From the NCBI RefSeq assembly GCF_030406085.1, contig NZ_CP129002.1, positions 434,001-498,000 of the forward strand: DNA of 64,000 nt, read 5' to 3'. This DNA comes from Bartonella sp. TP (GTDB lineage Bacteria > Pseudomonadota > Alphaproteobacteria > Rhizobiales > Rhizobiaceae). Of the stretch, positions 10,595 to 20,268 are shown piece after piece (position 1 is the first letter of the stretch; every line of letters starts with the position of its first letter). The position numbers and the translations under genes are program-made. A model generated the notes under the pieces. It was not told the origin of the DNA, did not search any database, and saw only the letters and a list, made by a program, of their open reading frames with translations.

Positions 10595-11104
10595 CTAATG
10601 CAACAATTCATTATTATATACACCCCAAAGACAAGCTTGCTCTACATAGCCGCTAACCTGTGGGAAATTTACATAGCACCATTTCGTATCGCATGATTTT
10701 AATGTGGCTACTGCACCTTTTTGTATTTTTGAGATTATATAGCTAGTTTTTGCTTTACTGGCATATAACGGCACAAAAAGTCCTATTTCAGAACTCACCG
10801 GACGCACTATGGCAGTACGCGGTCCGCCCAAAAGCGCCTGATACACCCAACTAATATCCCCATCTATATCCTTAATTCTACGCCATTGCCCATATTCCTC
10901 TATAATTTCTACTGGTAAATTTTTGCGACTATAATTCCATGCAATGGCATAGTCGAAACCCGGCCCAATACGAGAATTCATTCTGGCGCTTCTAACGCTA
11001 GTAAAGCGTGGTAGCGGTAACGGTTCTGTATGGCCAAGCACTGGTAATAGTACCTCTATCGAAATAAAAATAAATAGCGTAATTCGACCAAATATAGTAA
11101 TCAT
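10595..11104 (-). CDS. Exported SH3-domain protein
   Basis: The 169-residue protein starts with a signal-peptide-like segment (ITIFGRITLFIFISIEVLLPVLG, an uncharged core after Arg7), so it is probably periplasmic. Two bacterial SH3-type repeats follow: the first with RMNSRIGPGFDYAIAW and WRRIKDIDGDISWVY, the second with ATLKSCDTKWCYVNF and GYVEQACLWGVY. These resemble the SH3_4 family (PF06347), thought to bind cell-wall or protein ligands. SH3 proteins of this type sit near fabA in rhizobia. A G-rich Shine-Dalgarno sequence precedes ATG 11104. Precise role unknown. Confidence 0.85.
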   Translation of the reverse strand: MITIFGRITLFIFISIEVLLPVLGHTEPLPLPRFTSVRSARMNSRIGPGFDYAIAWNYSRKNLPVEIIEEYGQWRRIKDIDGDISWVYQALLGGPRTAIVRPVSSEIGLFVPLYASKAKTSYIISKIQKGAVATLKSCDTKWCYVNFPQVSGYVEQACLWGVYNNELLH

Positions 11105-11115
11105 AATATCCCCCC

Positions 11116-12498
11116 CTAATTCTTACCATAACGCTGTAATAACAAAGCATATAGCACTCTTACACACTGCGCTTCGCCGCCAACCGGACAAGATGCCATT
11201 TGAGTTAAATTCCAACCATAAATATCAAAATGCACCCAAGCTTTTGCATTTTTAACGAATTTCTTAAGAAACAAAGCAGCTATTATACTGCCTGCGAACC
11301 CATCCATAGAAATATTATTCATATCCGCGACTTTAGAGCTCAAGCCATTTTCATATAAATTAGCCAATGGCAAGCGCCACATAGGGTCTTTTAGCTGTTT
11401 ACTCAAATTTGCCAGATCCGCAGCCAAAGCTTCATCATCGGTAAAAAATGGTGGTATTTTGGGCCCCAAAGCTACCCGAGCAGCACCAGTTAAAGTCGCC
11501 ATATCTATTAATAAATCCGGCCGCTCTTCATCTATATATGCCAAGGCATCGGCCAAAATCAAACGTCCCTCAGCGTCCGTATTGCCAATTTCTATATTCA
11601 ACCCCGCCCTGCTTTGCAAAACATCGCCTGGGCGAAAAGAATTACCAGATATGGCATTTTCTACCATAGGCAGCACAACACGTAAGCGAATATTTAAATT
11701 CATCTCGATAATAAGCTTGGCTAAGGCCAATATAGTTGCCGCACCGCCCATATCCTTCTTCATCAAGAGCATATTTGACGCAGATTTTATATCTAAACCA
11801 CCGCTATCAAAACATACGCCCTTGCCCACCAAAGCTACCATAGGGGCCGATTTATCCAACCCCCAGCTTAAATCTATCAATATAGGTGCGTTTTCGCTTG
11901 CCGCACGGCCAACTGCATGAACTAGCGGAAATTCACTCTGCAGCTCTTGGCCTCTTACTATCTTAATTTGCGCCTGATATCGCGCCGCAAAATTTTGAAC
12001 AATGGTTGCAAAGCTTTGGGTAGATTTATGATTAGTCGGCTCATTAATCAAATCACGAGCCCAGCTTATTGCCTCATATAGCTGCTCGGTCTGCGTTATT
12101 TCCATTGGCTCGACCACCATAAGCTGGCCTTGAGGCAACGCTTCTTTTTTTTGCGTCTTATATTTATCAAATCGATAAAACCCAAGCGCAAATCCAAGAT
12201 AACAGAGCGACTGCTCTTGCTCTAGATTTGCAAAATAATAGATATTTTTTGGCAAATGCTGCGCAAGAATAGCGCAAGAAAAAGGGTCATTACCCATAGC
12301 AAATAATACAGATGAAAGCTCAGATTTTTCATTAAAGACTAGCCGCCATTGGCCCACAGTTAAAGTAGACTTATTTATAGCTATTTGCTTATATTCAAAA
12401 GGCGAGAGTAATTTTGCGATATCGGTAGTTTCATCCACAAAATATATCGGTATTGCTTGCTTTAGCGCCTCGGCATTTTGCTTGATAAATATTTGCAT
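11116..12498 (-). CDS. M17 family leucyl aminopeptidase
   Basis: This cytosolic metallo-aminopeptidase (460 residues) has the M17 metal- and substrate-binding motifs. GKGVCFDSGGLDIKSASNM carries the first metal-ligand group, with MKKDMGGAA next. NTDAEGRLILADALAY is the family signature. The N-terminal domain is short and divergent, as in the alphaproteobacterial PepA/PepB relatives. It releases N-terminal residues from peptides. SH3 starts 12 bp downstream and coaA lies 12 bp upstream, so the three may be one transcript. I do not assign pepA or pepB because the subfamily is uncertain. Confidence 0.9.
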   Translation of the reverse strand: MQIFIKQNAEALKQAIPIYFVDETTDIAKLLSPFEYKQIAINKSTLTVGQWRLVFNEKSELSSVLFAMGNDPFSCAILAQHLPKNIYYFANLEQEQSLCYLGFALGFYRFDKYKTQKKEALPQGQLMVVEPMEITQTEQLYEAISWARDLINEPTNHKSTQSFATIVQNFAARYQAQIKIVRGQELQSEFPLVHAVGRAASENAPILIDLSWGLDKSAPMVALVGKGVCFDSGGLDIKSASNMLLMKKDMGGAATILALAKLIIEMNLNIRLRVVLPMVENAISGNSFRPGDVLQSRAGLNIEIGNTDAEGRLILADALAYIDEERPDLLIDMATLTGAARVALGPKIPPFFTDDEALAADLANLSKQLKDPMWRLPLANLYENGLSSKVADMNNISMDGFAGSIIAALFLKKFVKNAKAWVHFDIYGWNLTQMASCPVGGEAQCVRVLYALLLQRYGKN

Positions 12499-12509
12499 TA
12501 TTCCATCCC

Positions 12510-13484
12510 TTAAATTTTGCGCAATTTAACTTCTTCAACTAGATGATTATCGCCCTTACACAAAATCAATTTTGCTCTTGTTTTAGTTGGGGCTATATTT
12601 TCGCGTAGATTTTTTAGATTAATCTCTTTCCATATCGCTTTTGCTTTTGCACGCGCCTCTTCTTCACTGATATTAACATATTTTTGAAAATATGCGCCTT
12701 CTTTATTAAAAGAAGTAGCACGCAGCTGCATAAAGCGCTTGATATACCATTGCTCAATATTTGCTATTTTGGCATCTATATAAATAGAAAAGTCAAAAAA
12801 GTCGGATACAAAAGGCTTTATCGGCTTATTTTCAGCCAGATCATAAACTTGCAAAACATTTATACCTTCTACGATTAAGATATCTGGCCGATCTATAATC
12901 GCTTTTTGATCTGGCAATACATCATAGGTAAAATGCGAATATAAGGGAGCTGCTACATTCCTCTCCCCCGCCTTAATCTTAGCTAAAAATTTTAACAGGG
13001 CAGCCGTGTCATAAGAATCTGGAAAACCCTTGCGTTGCATCTTATTACGTGCGGCCAAGACAGCATTTGGGTATAAAAAACCATCTGTAGTAACAAGACT
13101 TACCGTAAATCGTGGCTGCAATCGCTGCAGTAAAATTTTTAGCATTCTTGCCATAGTCGATTTACCTACAGCTACAGACCCCGCTATGCCAATGATAAAA
13201 GGTTGTTTTGCTGGTAAGCTTCCATGAAAAAATTCGCATTGTTTTTTGCCCAAAGCTTCAAAATTTTCTATATTTATAGCCAATAATTTTACAAGCGATA
13301 AATATATGCGCTCCACTTCTTTTAGATCTATCGGGTCGCCTATCGATCTAACAGCTTCTATTTCATCACTAGTAAGCGGTACAAAAGCAGCCCCACGAAA
13401 CCCCGCCCAAAGCTCAGCGCTAAAAGTTTGATATGGCAGGTAACCGCCCAGGGATAAGCCTTTATGTGCCAAATTATGTTCCAT
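12510..13484 (-). CDS. coaA: Pantothenate kinase, type I (CoaA)
   Basis: CoaA phosphorylates pantothenate, the first committed and feedback-controlled step of CoA synthesis. The 324-residue protein has the P-loop GIAGSVAVGKSTMAR at about residue 98. The type I landmarks DGFLYPNAVL, RKGFPDSYD and YSHFTYDV follow, as does IVEGINVLQ. The start ATG 13484 has only a weak ribosome site. The gene is divergent from hslV across 132 bp. coaBC elsewhere in the window supplies the later CoA steps. Confidence 0.96.
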   Translation of the reverse strand: MEHNLAHKGLSLGGYLPYQTFSAELWAGFRGAAFVPLTSDEIEAVRSIGDPIDLKEVERIYLSLVKLLAINIENFEALGKKQCEFFHGSLPAKQPFIIGIAGSVAVGKSTMARMLKILLQRLQPRFTVSLVTTDGFLYPNAVLAARNKMQRKGFPDSYDTAALLKFLAKIKAGERNVAAPLYSHFTYDVLPDQKAIIDRPDILIVEGINVLQVYDLAENKPIKPFVSDFFDFSIYIDAKIANIEQWYIKRFMQLRATSFNKEGAYFQKYVNISEEEARAKAKAIWKEINLKNLRENIAPTKTRAKLILCKGDNHLVEEVKLRKI

Positions 13485-13546
13485 TTTGCTAAATATATGC
13501 TTTCTATATAAGTTATATTTTATTATCTTAAAAGATAAAGTTGTGT

Positions 13547-13575
13547 TTGAACATTAACATTATTACATATATAAT
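13547..13575 (+). promoter_or_regulatory. Sigma70-type promoter of hslVU
   Basis: TTGAAC at 13547-13552, a 17-bp spacer and a perfect TATAAT at 13570-13575 lie about 35 bp before the hslV GTG. No sigma32-type -10 (CCCCAT-like) is seen, so the operon appears to have a housekeeping promoter. Confidence 0.7.
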
Positions 13576-13616
13576 TAGTAATTTCTTAATAAATTTGTAA
13601 AAGGAGCGCGGGGCCG

Positions 13617-14171
13617 GTGCTACATCATAACGCCAACACTATATATGGCACCACAATAATTGCTGTACGTAAAGACGGAAAGACTGTAATGGCAGGCGAT
13701 GGCCAAGTTTCACTTGGCGCCACTATTATGAAAGACAACGCACAAAAAGTGCGTAGAATAGGTAAAAACGCCGACATATTGGCCGGATTTGCTGGTGCTA
13801 CTGCAGACGCCTTTACTCTACTCGAGCGCCTAGAGGTGAAACTAGAGCGTTATCCAAATCAATTAAAACGCGCTTGCGTAGAGCTAGCCAAAGATTGGCG
13901 CTCTGACCGCTATCTACGCCGACTAGAAGCTATGTTATTAGTGGCCGACAAAGATGAGCTCTTGGCTCTTACTGGTGTTGGTGACGTTATAGCACCAAAC
14001 GGCAATGCCATAGCAATAGGCTCTGGCGGCAATTATGCACTAGCAGCAGCAAAAGCATTGACCGATAGCGCTTTATCGGCACGCGAAATAGCGTTAAAAG
14101 CCATGGCTGTAGCAGCAGAAATATGTGTTTATACCAATAACAATTTAGTTATTGAAGCACTGGGTGAATAG
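13617..14171 (+). CDS. hslV: ATP-dependent protease peptidase subunit HslV (ClpQ)
   Basis: HslV is the Thr-protease ring of the HslUV proteasome-like complex. The catalytic threonine is the first T of [11 protein letters not shown] after a short propeptide of about ten residues, as in other alphaproteobacteria. [10 protein letters not shown] and the [14 protein letters not shown] segment are typical. The start is GTG at 13617, with AAGGAG 10 bp upstream; no ATG fits. hslU starts 9 bp after the stop. Length, 184 residues, is normal. Confidence 0.97.
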   Translation: MLHHNANTIYGTTIIAVRKDGKTVMAGDGQVSLGATIMKDNAQKVRRIGKNADILAGFAGATADAFTLLERLEVKLERYPNQLKRACVELAKDWRSDRYLRRLEAMLLVADKDELLALTGVGDVIAPNGNAIAIGSGGNYALAAAKALTDSALSAREIALKAMAVAAEICVYTNNNLVIEALGE

Positions 14172-14180
14172 GAATTATTT

Positions 14181-15488
14181 ATGTCAAAAAATTTTACTCC
14201 ACAAGAAATCGTTAATGAATTAGACAGATATATTATTGGACAAAAAGACGCAAAACGCGCTGTAGCTATAGCCCTGCGTAATCGTTGGCGCCGCAGCAAA
14301 ATCCAAGGCGCCCTACGCGAAGAGATAATGCCGAAAAATATTTTAATGATTGGACCCACTGGTGTTGGCAAAACAGAAATTGCTCGCCGGTTGGCAAAGC
14401 TAGCCTCTGCACCTTTTGTTAAGGTAGAAGCAACAAAATTTACTGAAATTGGTTATGTAGGTCGCGATGTAGAGCAAATTATTCGTGACCTGGCAGAAGT
14501 TGCTGTAAATCTAGTGCGAGCAAAGCGCCGGAGTGAAGTACAAGCAAAAGCACGTAAAAATGCCTATAATAAAATTTTAGACATCTTAACCTTAAAGAGC
14601 ACTTATGATGGCCGAGCAGAGCTCGAACAAATGCTATATAATGGCGATCTTGATGACACAGAGATAGAAATAGGCCTACCGCAAACAAACGCGGCAAACA
14701 CTAATTTCAGCATACCTGGCATGCCAGGAGCGCAAGTTGGAATTATGAATTTAGGTGACTTGCTAGAAAAAATGGGGCAAAAGAACAAAAAAAAACGTAA
14801 AATGCTGATCAAAGACGCCTTTAAACCGCTAATTGAAGCTGAAGCAGATAACCTAATAGACAATGAAAAAATTATACAAGAAGCGCTAGCCGTAGCACAA
14901 AATGACGGCATAGTATTTATAGACGAAATAGATAAAATAGCTAGCATCGCCAGCGGGCGCTCTGCTGGAGTATCCCGCGAAGGTGTACAGAGAGATTTAT
15001 TGCCATTAGTTGAAGGCACCACTGTAGCCACAAAATATGGACAGATTAAAACCGACCATATTTTATTTATAACTTCTGGCGCTTTTCATGTCGCAAAACC
15101 AAGTGATTTATTACCAGAATTGCAAGGTAGGCTACCAATTAGAGTATCGCTACAGGACCTTTCGCGCGAAGATTTTCGCAGTATTCTTACCCAAACGGAA
15201 GCCAGTCTTATAAAGCAATATATAGCACTATTGGCAACAGAAAATTTAGAATTAGAATTTGCCCCAGATGCTATAGATGCAATTGCCGATTTAGCTGTAT
15301 CACTAAATGCAAATGTAGAAAATATCGGCGCACGTCGGCTGCATACGGTTTTAGAACGGGTACTAGAAGAATTATCTTTTACGGCTTGTGAAGAAGCAGG
15401 TAAAAAAGTCACCATAACAGCAGATTATGTAAATGAAAAAGTAACCGCCATAGCACAAAACTCAGACCTCTCGCGCTATATATTATAG
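14181..15488 (+). CDS. hslU: HslU (ClpY) ATPase subunit
   Basis: HslU is the AAA+ unfoldase that feeds substrates to HslV. The 435-residue protein has Walker [13 protein letters not shown], the pore motif within [13 protein letters not shown], and Walker [13 protein letters not shown]. The sensor region includes [14 protein letters not shown]. It ends in DLSRYIL, the C-terminal peptide that inserts between HslV subunits. The intermediate (I) domain is present between residues of about 110 and 230. It converges with cyoD, 13 bp away. Confidence 0.98.
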   Translation: MSKNFTPQEIVNELDRYIIGQKDAKRAVAIALRNRWRRSKIQGALREEIMPKNILMIGPTGVGKTEIARRLAKLASAPFVKVEATKFTEIGYVGRDVEQIIRDLAEVAVNLVRAKRRSEVQAKARKNAYNKILDILTLKSTYDGRAELEQMLYNGDLDDTEIEIGLPQTNAANTNFSIPGMPGAQVGIMNLGDLLEKMGQKNKKKRKMLIKDAFKPLIEAEADNLIDNEKIIQEALAVAQNDGIVFIDEIDKIASIASGRSAGVSREGVQRDLLPLVEGTTVATKYGQIKTDHILFITSGAFHVAKPSDLLPELQGRLPIRVSLQDLSREDFRSILTQTEASLIKQYIALLATENLELEFAPDAIDAIADLAVSLNANVENIGARRLHTVLERVLEELSFTACEEAGKKVTITADYVNEKVTAIAQNSDLSRYIL

Positions 15489-15501
15489 CGCTACAGAGAA
15501 T

Positions 15502-16011
15502 TCATCGGCCAGCTGCAGGGCCATTATTCGTGGTGGTAGTGGTAACCGTTATTTTTTCTATTTTTGTAGCTGGCACCGCTGGCTGCTGGGTTTGAATTGT
15601 TGTAGTTTTGTTTTCAATTATTACTTGATGCGGTGTATTCGTTACCATGTTATTAATTACTGGCGGCGTTACAATTCTACCAGAGCCACCCATCATATTA
15701 TAATTTAAATGCTGTATAGCCCACCAAGTACCGCCTATAATTATCGTAACACAAACTACGCCAAAACCAAAAGTACCCAGGTTCCATTTAGCGTCTGGAC
15801 CTTCATTTAAATGCAAAAAATAAAAAACCTGTACTAACATTTGTATTATTGCTAAGCCTAACAAATACATTATTTTACTACTTGCTGTCCATTGATGAAA
15901 CAAATCCTTTAATACCGGAATAAAGGACAGCAGTGTTAATAGCACCGCTAATATAAATCCCAGTAAATAACCGGATATAGTTACACCATGTTCTGTTTTT
16001 TGCTTATTCAT
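15502..16011 (-). CDS. cyoD: Cytochrome bo3 ubiquinol oxidase subunit IV, with a Thr-rich C-terminal tail
   Basis: CyoD is the small subunit of the bo3 quinol oxidase. Residues 1-107 match the family: EHGVTISGYLLGFILAV, three membrane helices, QVFYFLHLNEG and GTWWAIQHLNYNMM. Residues 108-169 form an extra hydrophilic tail rich in Thr, Val, Asn and Pro, which most CyoD proteins (about 110 residues in E. coli) lack. By the usual topology it would be periplasmic. ATG 16011 is chosen because the upstream in-frame region overlaps cyoC and is not conserved. Its ATG shares one base with the cyoC stop (TAATG), implying translational coupling. Confidence 0.95.
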   Translation of the reverse strand: MNKQKTEHGVTISGYLLGFILAVLLTLLSFIPVLKDLFHQWTASSKIMYLLGLAIIQMLVQVFYFLHLNEGPDAKWNLGTFGFGVVCVTIIIGGTWWAIQHLNYNMMGGSGRIVTPPVINNMVTNTPHQVIIENKTTTIQTQQPAVPATKIEKITVTTTTTNNGPAAGR

Positions 16012-16643
16012 TACAGCACTCCCAATAAATAAACAGCTGTAAACACACCAATCCAAATAATATCTAGGAAATGCCAGAAGATAGACAGGCAAGCCAGCCG
16101 CGTTTTATTATGGTGATTTAGCCCCACATGGCCTAATTGAAAAAACATTAGGGCTATCCAAATTAAACCTGTAGTTACGTGCAGCCCATGCGTGCCCACT
16201 AACATAAAAAAAGCAGAAAAATAGGCAGATATCAAATGCGACTGATTTAATATTGGGTCATGCAAGATTTTGTATAAATGATGAAACTCATAAAGTTCCA
16301 TAGCTATAAAAGAAGCGCCAAGAACAAAAGTTATGCCAAGCCATAATTTTACCTTATTTAACATTTCCTGCTTTGCACTAACCATAGCAAAACCATAAGT
16401 TATAGAAGAAAATAATAATAAAAAAGTTTCAGCCATAACAAATTTTAAATCAAAGAGCTTTTCGCCTTCTATTATGCTATTGCCATGCGGTCCACCATAA
16501 TATGCCGAAGCAAATACAGCAAAATTAGCAAACAGAGTGGCAAACAAAATAAGGTCGGATAAAATATACACCCAGAACCCAAATAGCATTATAGAATCAT
16601 CGTGCTCGTGGTGGTGCTCTTCTTTTTCTACCAAGCTACTCAT
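16011..16643 (-). CDS. cyoC: Cytochrome bo3 ubiquinol oxidase subunit III
   Basis: The 210-residue membrane protein has five predicted helices and the CyoC pattern FGFWVYILSDLILFATLFA near the N terminus. GTHGLHVTTGLIWI and FWHFLDIIWIGVFTAVYL are the later heme-copper-oxidase subunit III motifs. It stabilises the oxidase. Its start overlaps the cyoB stop by 4 bp (ATGA type), so it is translationally coupled to cyoB, and its stop overlaps cyoD. Confidence 0.97.
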   Translation of the reverse strand: MSSLVEKEEHHHEHDDSIMLFGFWVYILSDLILFATLFANFAVFASAYYGGPHGNSIIEGEKLFDLKFVMAETFLLLFSSITYGFAMVSAKQEMLNKVKLWLGITFVLGASFIAMELYEFHHLYKILHDPILNQSHLISAYFSAFFMLVGTHGLHVTTGLIWIALMFFQLGHVGLNHHNKTRLACLSIFWHFLDIIWIGVFTAVYLLGVL

Positions 16644-18667
16644 GCCTCTACTCCTTTTGCTTGAAGTACAGAAGTAAATTCATCTTCTGTTTTTTGCACC
16701 TCTTCTGCTGGTATATAATAACCGTCATGATTACCATAAATAGAATGAGCAGCTATAGTCGCAATAAAGCCAAGCAAACACAATATAGCAAGCCACCATA
16801 TATGCCAAACTAAAGCAAAACCAAGCGCTAATAATATTAAACCAGCAACAAATCCAGCACCGCTATTGGCCGGCATATGTATATCGCTAAAGCCACTGAT
16901 TTGGCGCTTTACACCGCAACGCTTCATTACCCAATAAGCATCTTCATCCATAACTTGTGGAATTACCGCAAAATTATAGGCTGGAGGCGGCGAAGAAATC
17001 GACCATTCCAAAGTACGGGAATCGCGCCAAGGATCATTTTCCATTATCGGCAAGTTACCCTTATGTTTTATGCCATACCAAACCACTTCTAATATCTGCA
17101 GAACAAAACATAATATACCGATTAAGATTATACCTGCCCCAATAGCGGCAACAATAAAATATGGCTGCCAACTAGGATCGGTATAATGCTGCAAGCGACG
17201 AGTAGCCCCCATTAGCCCCAACATATATACTGGCATAAAGGCTACATAAAAACCAATAAACCAACACCAAAACGAAGCTATGCCTAAAGCGCGGTTAGGC
17301 GTTTTGCCAAATACTTTTGGAAACCAATATGCCAAACCACCAAAATAAGCAAAAACAGCACCACCAATTATTGTATGGTGAAAATGCGCTACAAGGAATA
17401 AGGAGTTATGAAACTGCCAATCGGCCGGAACAATAGACAGCAATACCCCAGTGAGACCGCCGCCTATGAATGTAAACATCATGCCAAGAGCCCAAAGCAT
17501 TGGCGGCTCCAGCCTAATACGACCTTTATATATGGTAAATAACCAATTAAAAACTTTCACACCAGTTGGCACAGCTATTACCATAGTGGCTACGCCAAAA
17601 AAAGTATTTACTATTTCACCGCCGCCCATAGTAAAGAAATGATGGCCCCAAACTATTAGTGACAGCAACAAAATTACCAACACAGCCCAAACCATAGATG
17701 TATAGCCAAACAAACGCTTCGCTGAAAATACTGGAACGATTTCTGAGATCATACCAAAAGCAGGAACAACCAAAACATAAACTTCCGGATGACCAAAAAT
17801 CCATGCATAATTAACCCAGACCATAGGGTTAGCGCCCCCAGTTGTAGTAAAAAAGTTAAAACCTAAATATCTGTCAGCACCCAGCAAAGCCAACGCTACA
17901 GTAAGCACTGGATATATTATTAAAATTAAAATATTAGCAACAAAAGCTGTCCAACAAAAAACTGGCATTTTAAACATGCTCATGCCTGGAGCGCGCATTT
18001 TAATAATAGTAGCAATAAAATTAACGGCCCCCATAGTAGTAGCAATACCAGAAAGCTGCAGCGACCATATATAATAATCTACACCTGTATCAGGGCTACC
18101 CGCCAAGTCAGACAATGGGGGATAAGCTAACCAACCAACGCGCGCAAAATTACCAATAGCCAATGAAATATTGATAAGCACAGCACCAGAAAAAGTTATC
18201 CAAAAACCGAGATTATTTGCAAAAGGAAAAGCCACATCGCGGGCACCAATTTGCAAAGGAATTATATAATTGAATATACCAAACAACAAAGGTGTTGCCA
18301 TAAAAAATATCATTATGGTTCCGTGCGCTGTAAAAATTTGATTAAAATGGTCTGGTGGCAAATACCCAGCCGTCTCACTACCCAACGCCAAGGCTTGGTG
18401 TGTACGCATCATTAAAGCATCTGCAAAACCACGCACCAGCATTACTATGGCTAGTATGATATACATCACGCCAATACGCTTATGATCAACTGTAGTTATC
18501 CAATTTTTCCATAATGGCTTCCACCATCCCAACAAAACAACACCTGCCACTACACTAGCACCTACCACAGCAATTGCTATGCAGGTGTATAATACAATCG
18601 GTACATGCATTAATGCATAAAATGGCTGCGCATATTTATCATTTACATCTGTAAGTCTTCCAAACAT
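16640..18667 (-). CDS. cyoB: Cytochrome bo3 ubiquinol oxidase subunit I
   Basis: CyoB holds haem b, haem o3 and CuB and pumps protons while reducing oxygen. The 675-residue polytopic protein has the haem ligand in FTAHGTIMIFF. The CuB/Tyr cross-link motif GHPEVYVLVVPAFG is present, with the histidine pair WGHHFFTMGGG and the haem-ligand histidines in HFHHTIIGG. The N-terminal extra helix (VPIVLYTCIAIAVV) is typical of quinol oxidases. It lies between cyoA (62-bp gap) and cyoC (4-bp overlap). Confidence 0.98.
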   Translation of the reverse strand: MFGRLTDVNDKYAQPFYALMHVPIVLYTCIAIAVVGASVVAGVVLLGWWKPLWKNWITTVDHKRIGVMYIILAIVMLVRGFADALMMRTHQALALGSETAGYLPPDHFNQIFTAHGTIMIFFMATPLLFGIFNYIIPLQIGARDVAFPFANNLGFWITFSGAVLINISLAIGNFARVGWLAYPPLSDLAGSPDTGVDYYIWSLQLSGIATTMGAVNFIATIIKMRAPGMSMFKMPVFCWTAFVANILILIIYPVLTVALALLGADRYLGFNFFTTTGGANPMVWVNYAWIFGHPEVYVLVVPAFGMISEIVPVFSAKRLFGYTSMVWAVLVILLLSLIVWGHHFFTMGGGEIVNTFFGVATMVIAVPTGVKVFNWLFTIYKGRIRLEPPMLWALGMMFTFIGGGLTGVLLSIVPADWQFHNSLFLVAHFHHTIIGGAVFAYFGGLAYWFPKVFGKTPNRALGIASFWCWFIGFYVAFMPVYMLGLMGATRRLQHYTDPSWQPYFIVAAIGAGIILIGILCFVLQILEVVWYGIKHKGNLPIMENDPWRDSRTLEWSISSPPPAYNFAVIPQVMDEDAYWVMKRCGVKRQISGFSDIHMPANSGAGFVAGLILLALGFALVWHIWWLAILCLLGFIATIAAHSIYGNHDGYYIPAEEVQKTEDEFTSVLQAKGVEA

Positions 18668-18729
18668 TTTAGCCCACCCTTATGGATTGCGTGTTAAACA
18701 GCTGTTGTTTATTTTTTTTAAAATACATA

Positions 18730-19707
18730 TTATTTTTCTACATAATCAGCATTAAAAACAGAGCATAATTGGCCCCAGAGCGAGCTTGCTGCATCGCGCC
18801 ACATCAGCCTTTCGTTACACTCTTTGCCTTGCGCTACGCAACCGTTAACAATGCGATAGTAAAGCTCATTATCTAACTTTGCATAATAACGAATAGCACT
18901 ATCTTTTTGCTTTGCCGCGACATCTTCTGCATCAGGCGCTTTGGCCAATTGCATATAATCTTCTCGACTTAATGGGGCGCCAGATTGCTTTAGCTTGTCT
19001 ATCCAATTTTTAAACTCTAATTCTTTAACAGAATGCCATAAAAAATGCATATTCGCAAAGGCATCGCCACTAAAATTCGCTGAAAGTCCTGGAAACAAAC
19101 CTTCCTGTTTTGCAATCAAATGCAATTTTGAGTTCATTTGCGGCATTGCATACAATACTGTACCTAATTTAGGCACCCAGAAGGCATTAATCGCATTTTG
19201 GGAAGAAAGCTGTAGAAACACCTGCCTATTAACAGGTGCATAGAGCTCATTAACTGCTGCTACGCCATATTCAGGATAGATAAAAAGCCATTTCCAGTCC
19301 AAGGCCACGGCGTCGATTTGCAGCGGCTGCTGGATACCAGCCACTGAGCTTGAAAGATTGCGCGAAGGCTCCAATTTAAAAGTATAATAACCAGTTAGAA
19401 TACCTAAGATAGTTACTATAATTACTGGTATCCCCCACATAAAAACTTCAACCTTGGTGGAATGACCCCAATCGGGTAAATATTCTAGCGAGCTATTTTT
19501 GGCATTATATTTGCAAGCGAACATTACTATAGCGACCATAACAGGAATTACTACGCAAAGCATGACGGCAAGACATATCAATATCAGCATCCGCTCTTCT
19601 TCGGCCACATAACCAGCAGGGCTTAGCACTTGCCATTGACAGCCAGCTAGCAATAGCGGCAATATTAGGCACAACAAAACCCGCCCATATCTCGTATAAT
19701 TGTTCAT
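18730..19707 (-). CDS. cyoA: Cytochrome bo3 ubiquinol oxidase subunit II (lipoprotein)
   Basis: CyoA carries the periplasmic cupredoxin-like domain that, in quinol oxidases, has lost CuA. A lipoprotein signal (LILPLLLAGC, Cys23) is followed by two membrane helices. WKWLFIYPEYGVAAVNEL and FWVPKLGTVLYAMPQMNSKL are the typical domain motifs. ATG 19707 is chosen because AGAGG lies 5 bp upstream; an in-frame ATG 21 bp earlier would bury this site in the coding region. The CuA ligands are absent, so it is a quinol oxidase, in keeping with ubiE and ubiB in this window. It is the first gene of cyoABCD. Confidence 0.96.
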   Translation of the reverse strand: MNNYTRYGRVLLCLILPLLLAGCQWQVLSPAGYVAEEERMLILICLAVMLCVVIPVMVAIVMFACKYNAKNSSLEYLPDWGHSTKVEVFMWGIPVIIVTILGILTGYYTFKLEPSRNLSSSVAGIQQPLQIDAVALDWKWLFIYPEYGVAAVNELYAPVNRQVFLQLSSQNAINAFWVPKLGTVLYAMPQMNSKLHLIAKQEGLFPGLSANFSGDAFANMHFLWHSVKELEFKNWIDKLKQSGAPLSREDYMQLAKAPDAEDVAAKQKDSAIRYYAKLDNELYYRIVNGCVAQGKECNERLMWRDAASSLWGQLCSVFNADYVEK

Positions 19708-19815
19708 TCCCACCTCTCTACGCATCATGTTTAGCTATGAGGATATCATTAAATAATAACAACCCTACCTCATATTAAAAGCCTGCGCAAGTATTATAAT
19801 AATGTTTTGACGGGA

Positions 19816-20250
19816 TTAAGTTAATTTTTCTAAAATAAAATCAAGCGCATATAGATAGCCTCTAGCGCCACACCCACTAATCACAGCATCGGCTCGCTGA
19901 GCGCAATAGGAATGCTGTCGAAAACTCTCTCTTTGATAAATATTAGAGATATGCACTTCGGCCACAGGGCCAGAAAATATTTGCAGTGCATCCAAAATAG
20001 CTATAGAGGTATGGCTATAAGCGGCAGCATTTATTACTATGCCTGCCGCATCTGTGCATGCGCTATGAATAAAGCTTACTATATCTCCTTCATTATTACT
20101 TTGCAAAAAACGCAGTCTGTAGTTAGAAGATTGTAATTTTTGTGCACATAAAAGCTCAATACTTTGCAAAGTACGAACCCCATAGATCTCAGATTCACGC
20201 TGGCCGAGCATATTTAAATTTGGCCCATTTATTACATAAATATATTGCAT
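19816..20250 (-). CDS. aroQ: 3-dehydroquinate dehydratase, type II
   Basis: AroQ catalyses the third step of the shikimate pathway. The 144-residue protein has NGPNLNMLGQRE at the N terminus, INAAAYSHTSIAI with the catalytic histidine region, and EVHISNIYQRESFR. These are the type II dehydroquinase motifs. ATG 20250 has AGGAGA upstream. The retained shikimate genes aroQ and aroA suggest that aromatic precursors are still made. It lies 18 bp after recF on the same strand. Confidence 0.96.
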   Translation of the reverse strand: MQYIYVINGPNLNMLGQRESEIYGVRTLQSIELLCAQKLQSSNYRLRFLQSNNEGDIVSFIHSACTDAAGIVINAAAYSHTSIAILDALQIFSGPVAEVHISNIYQRESFRQHSYCAQRADAVISGCGARGYLYALDFILEKLT

Positions 20251-20268
20251 TGCTCTCTCCTGCTAATA

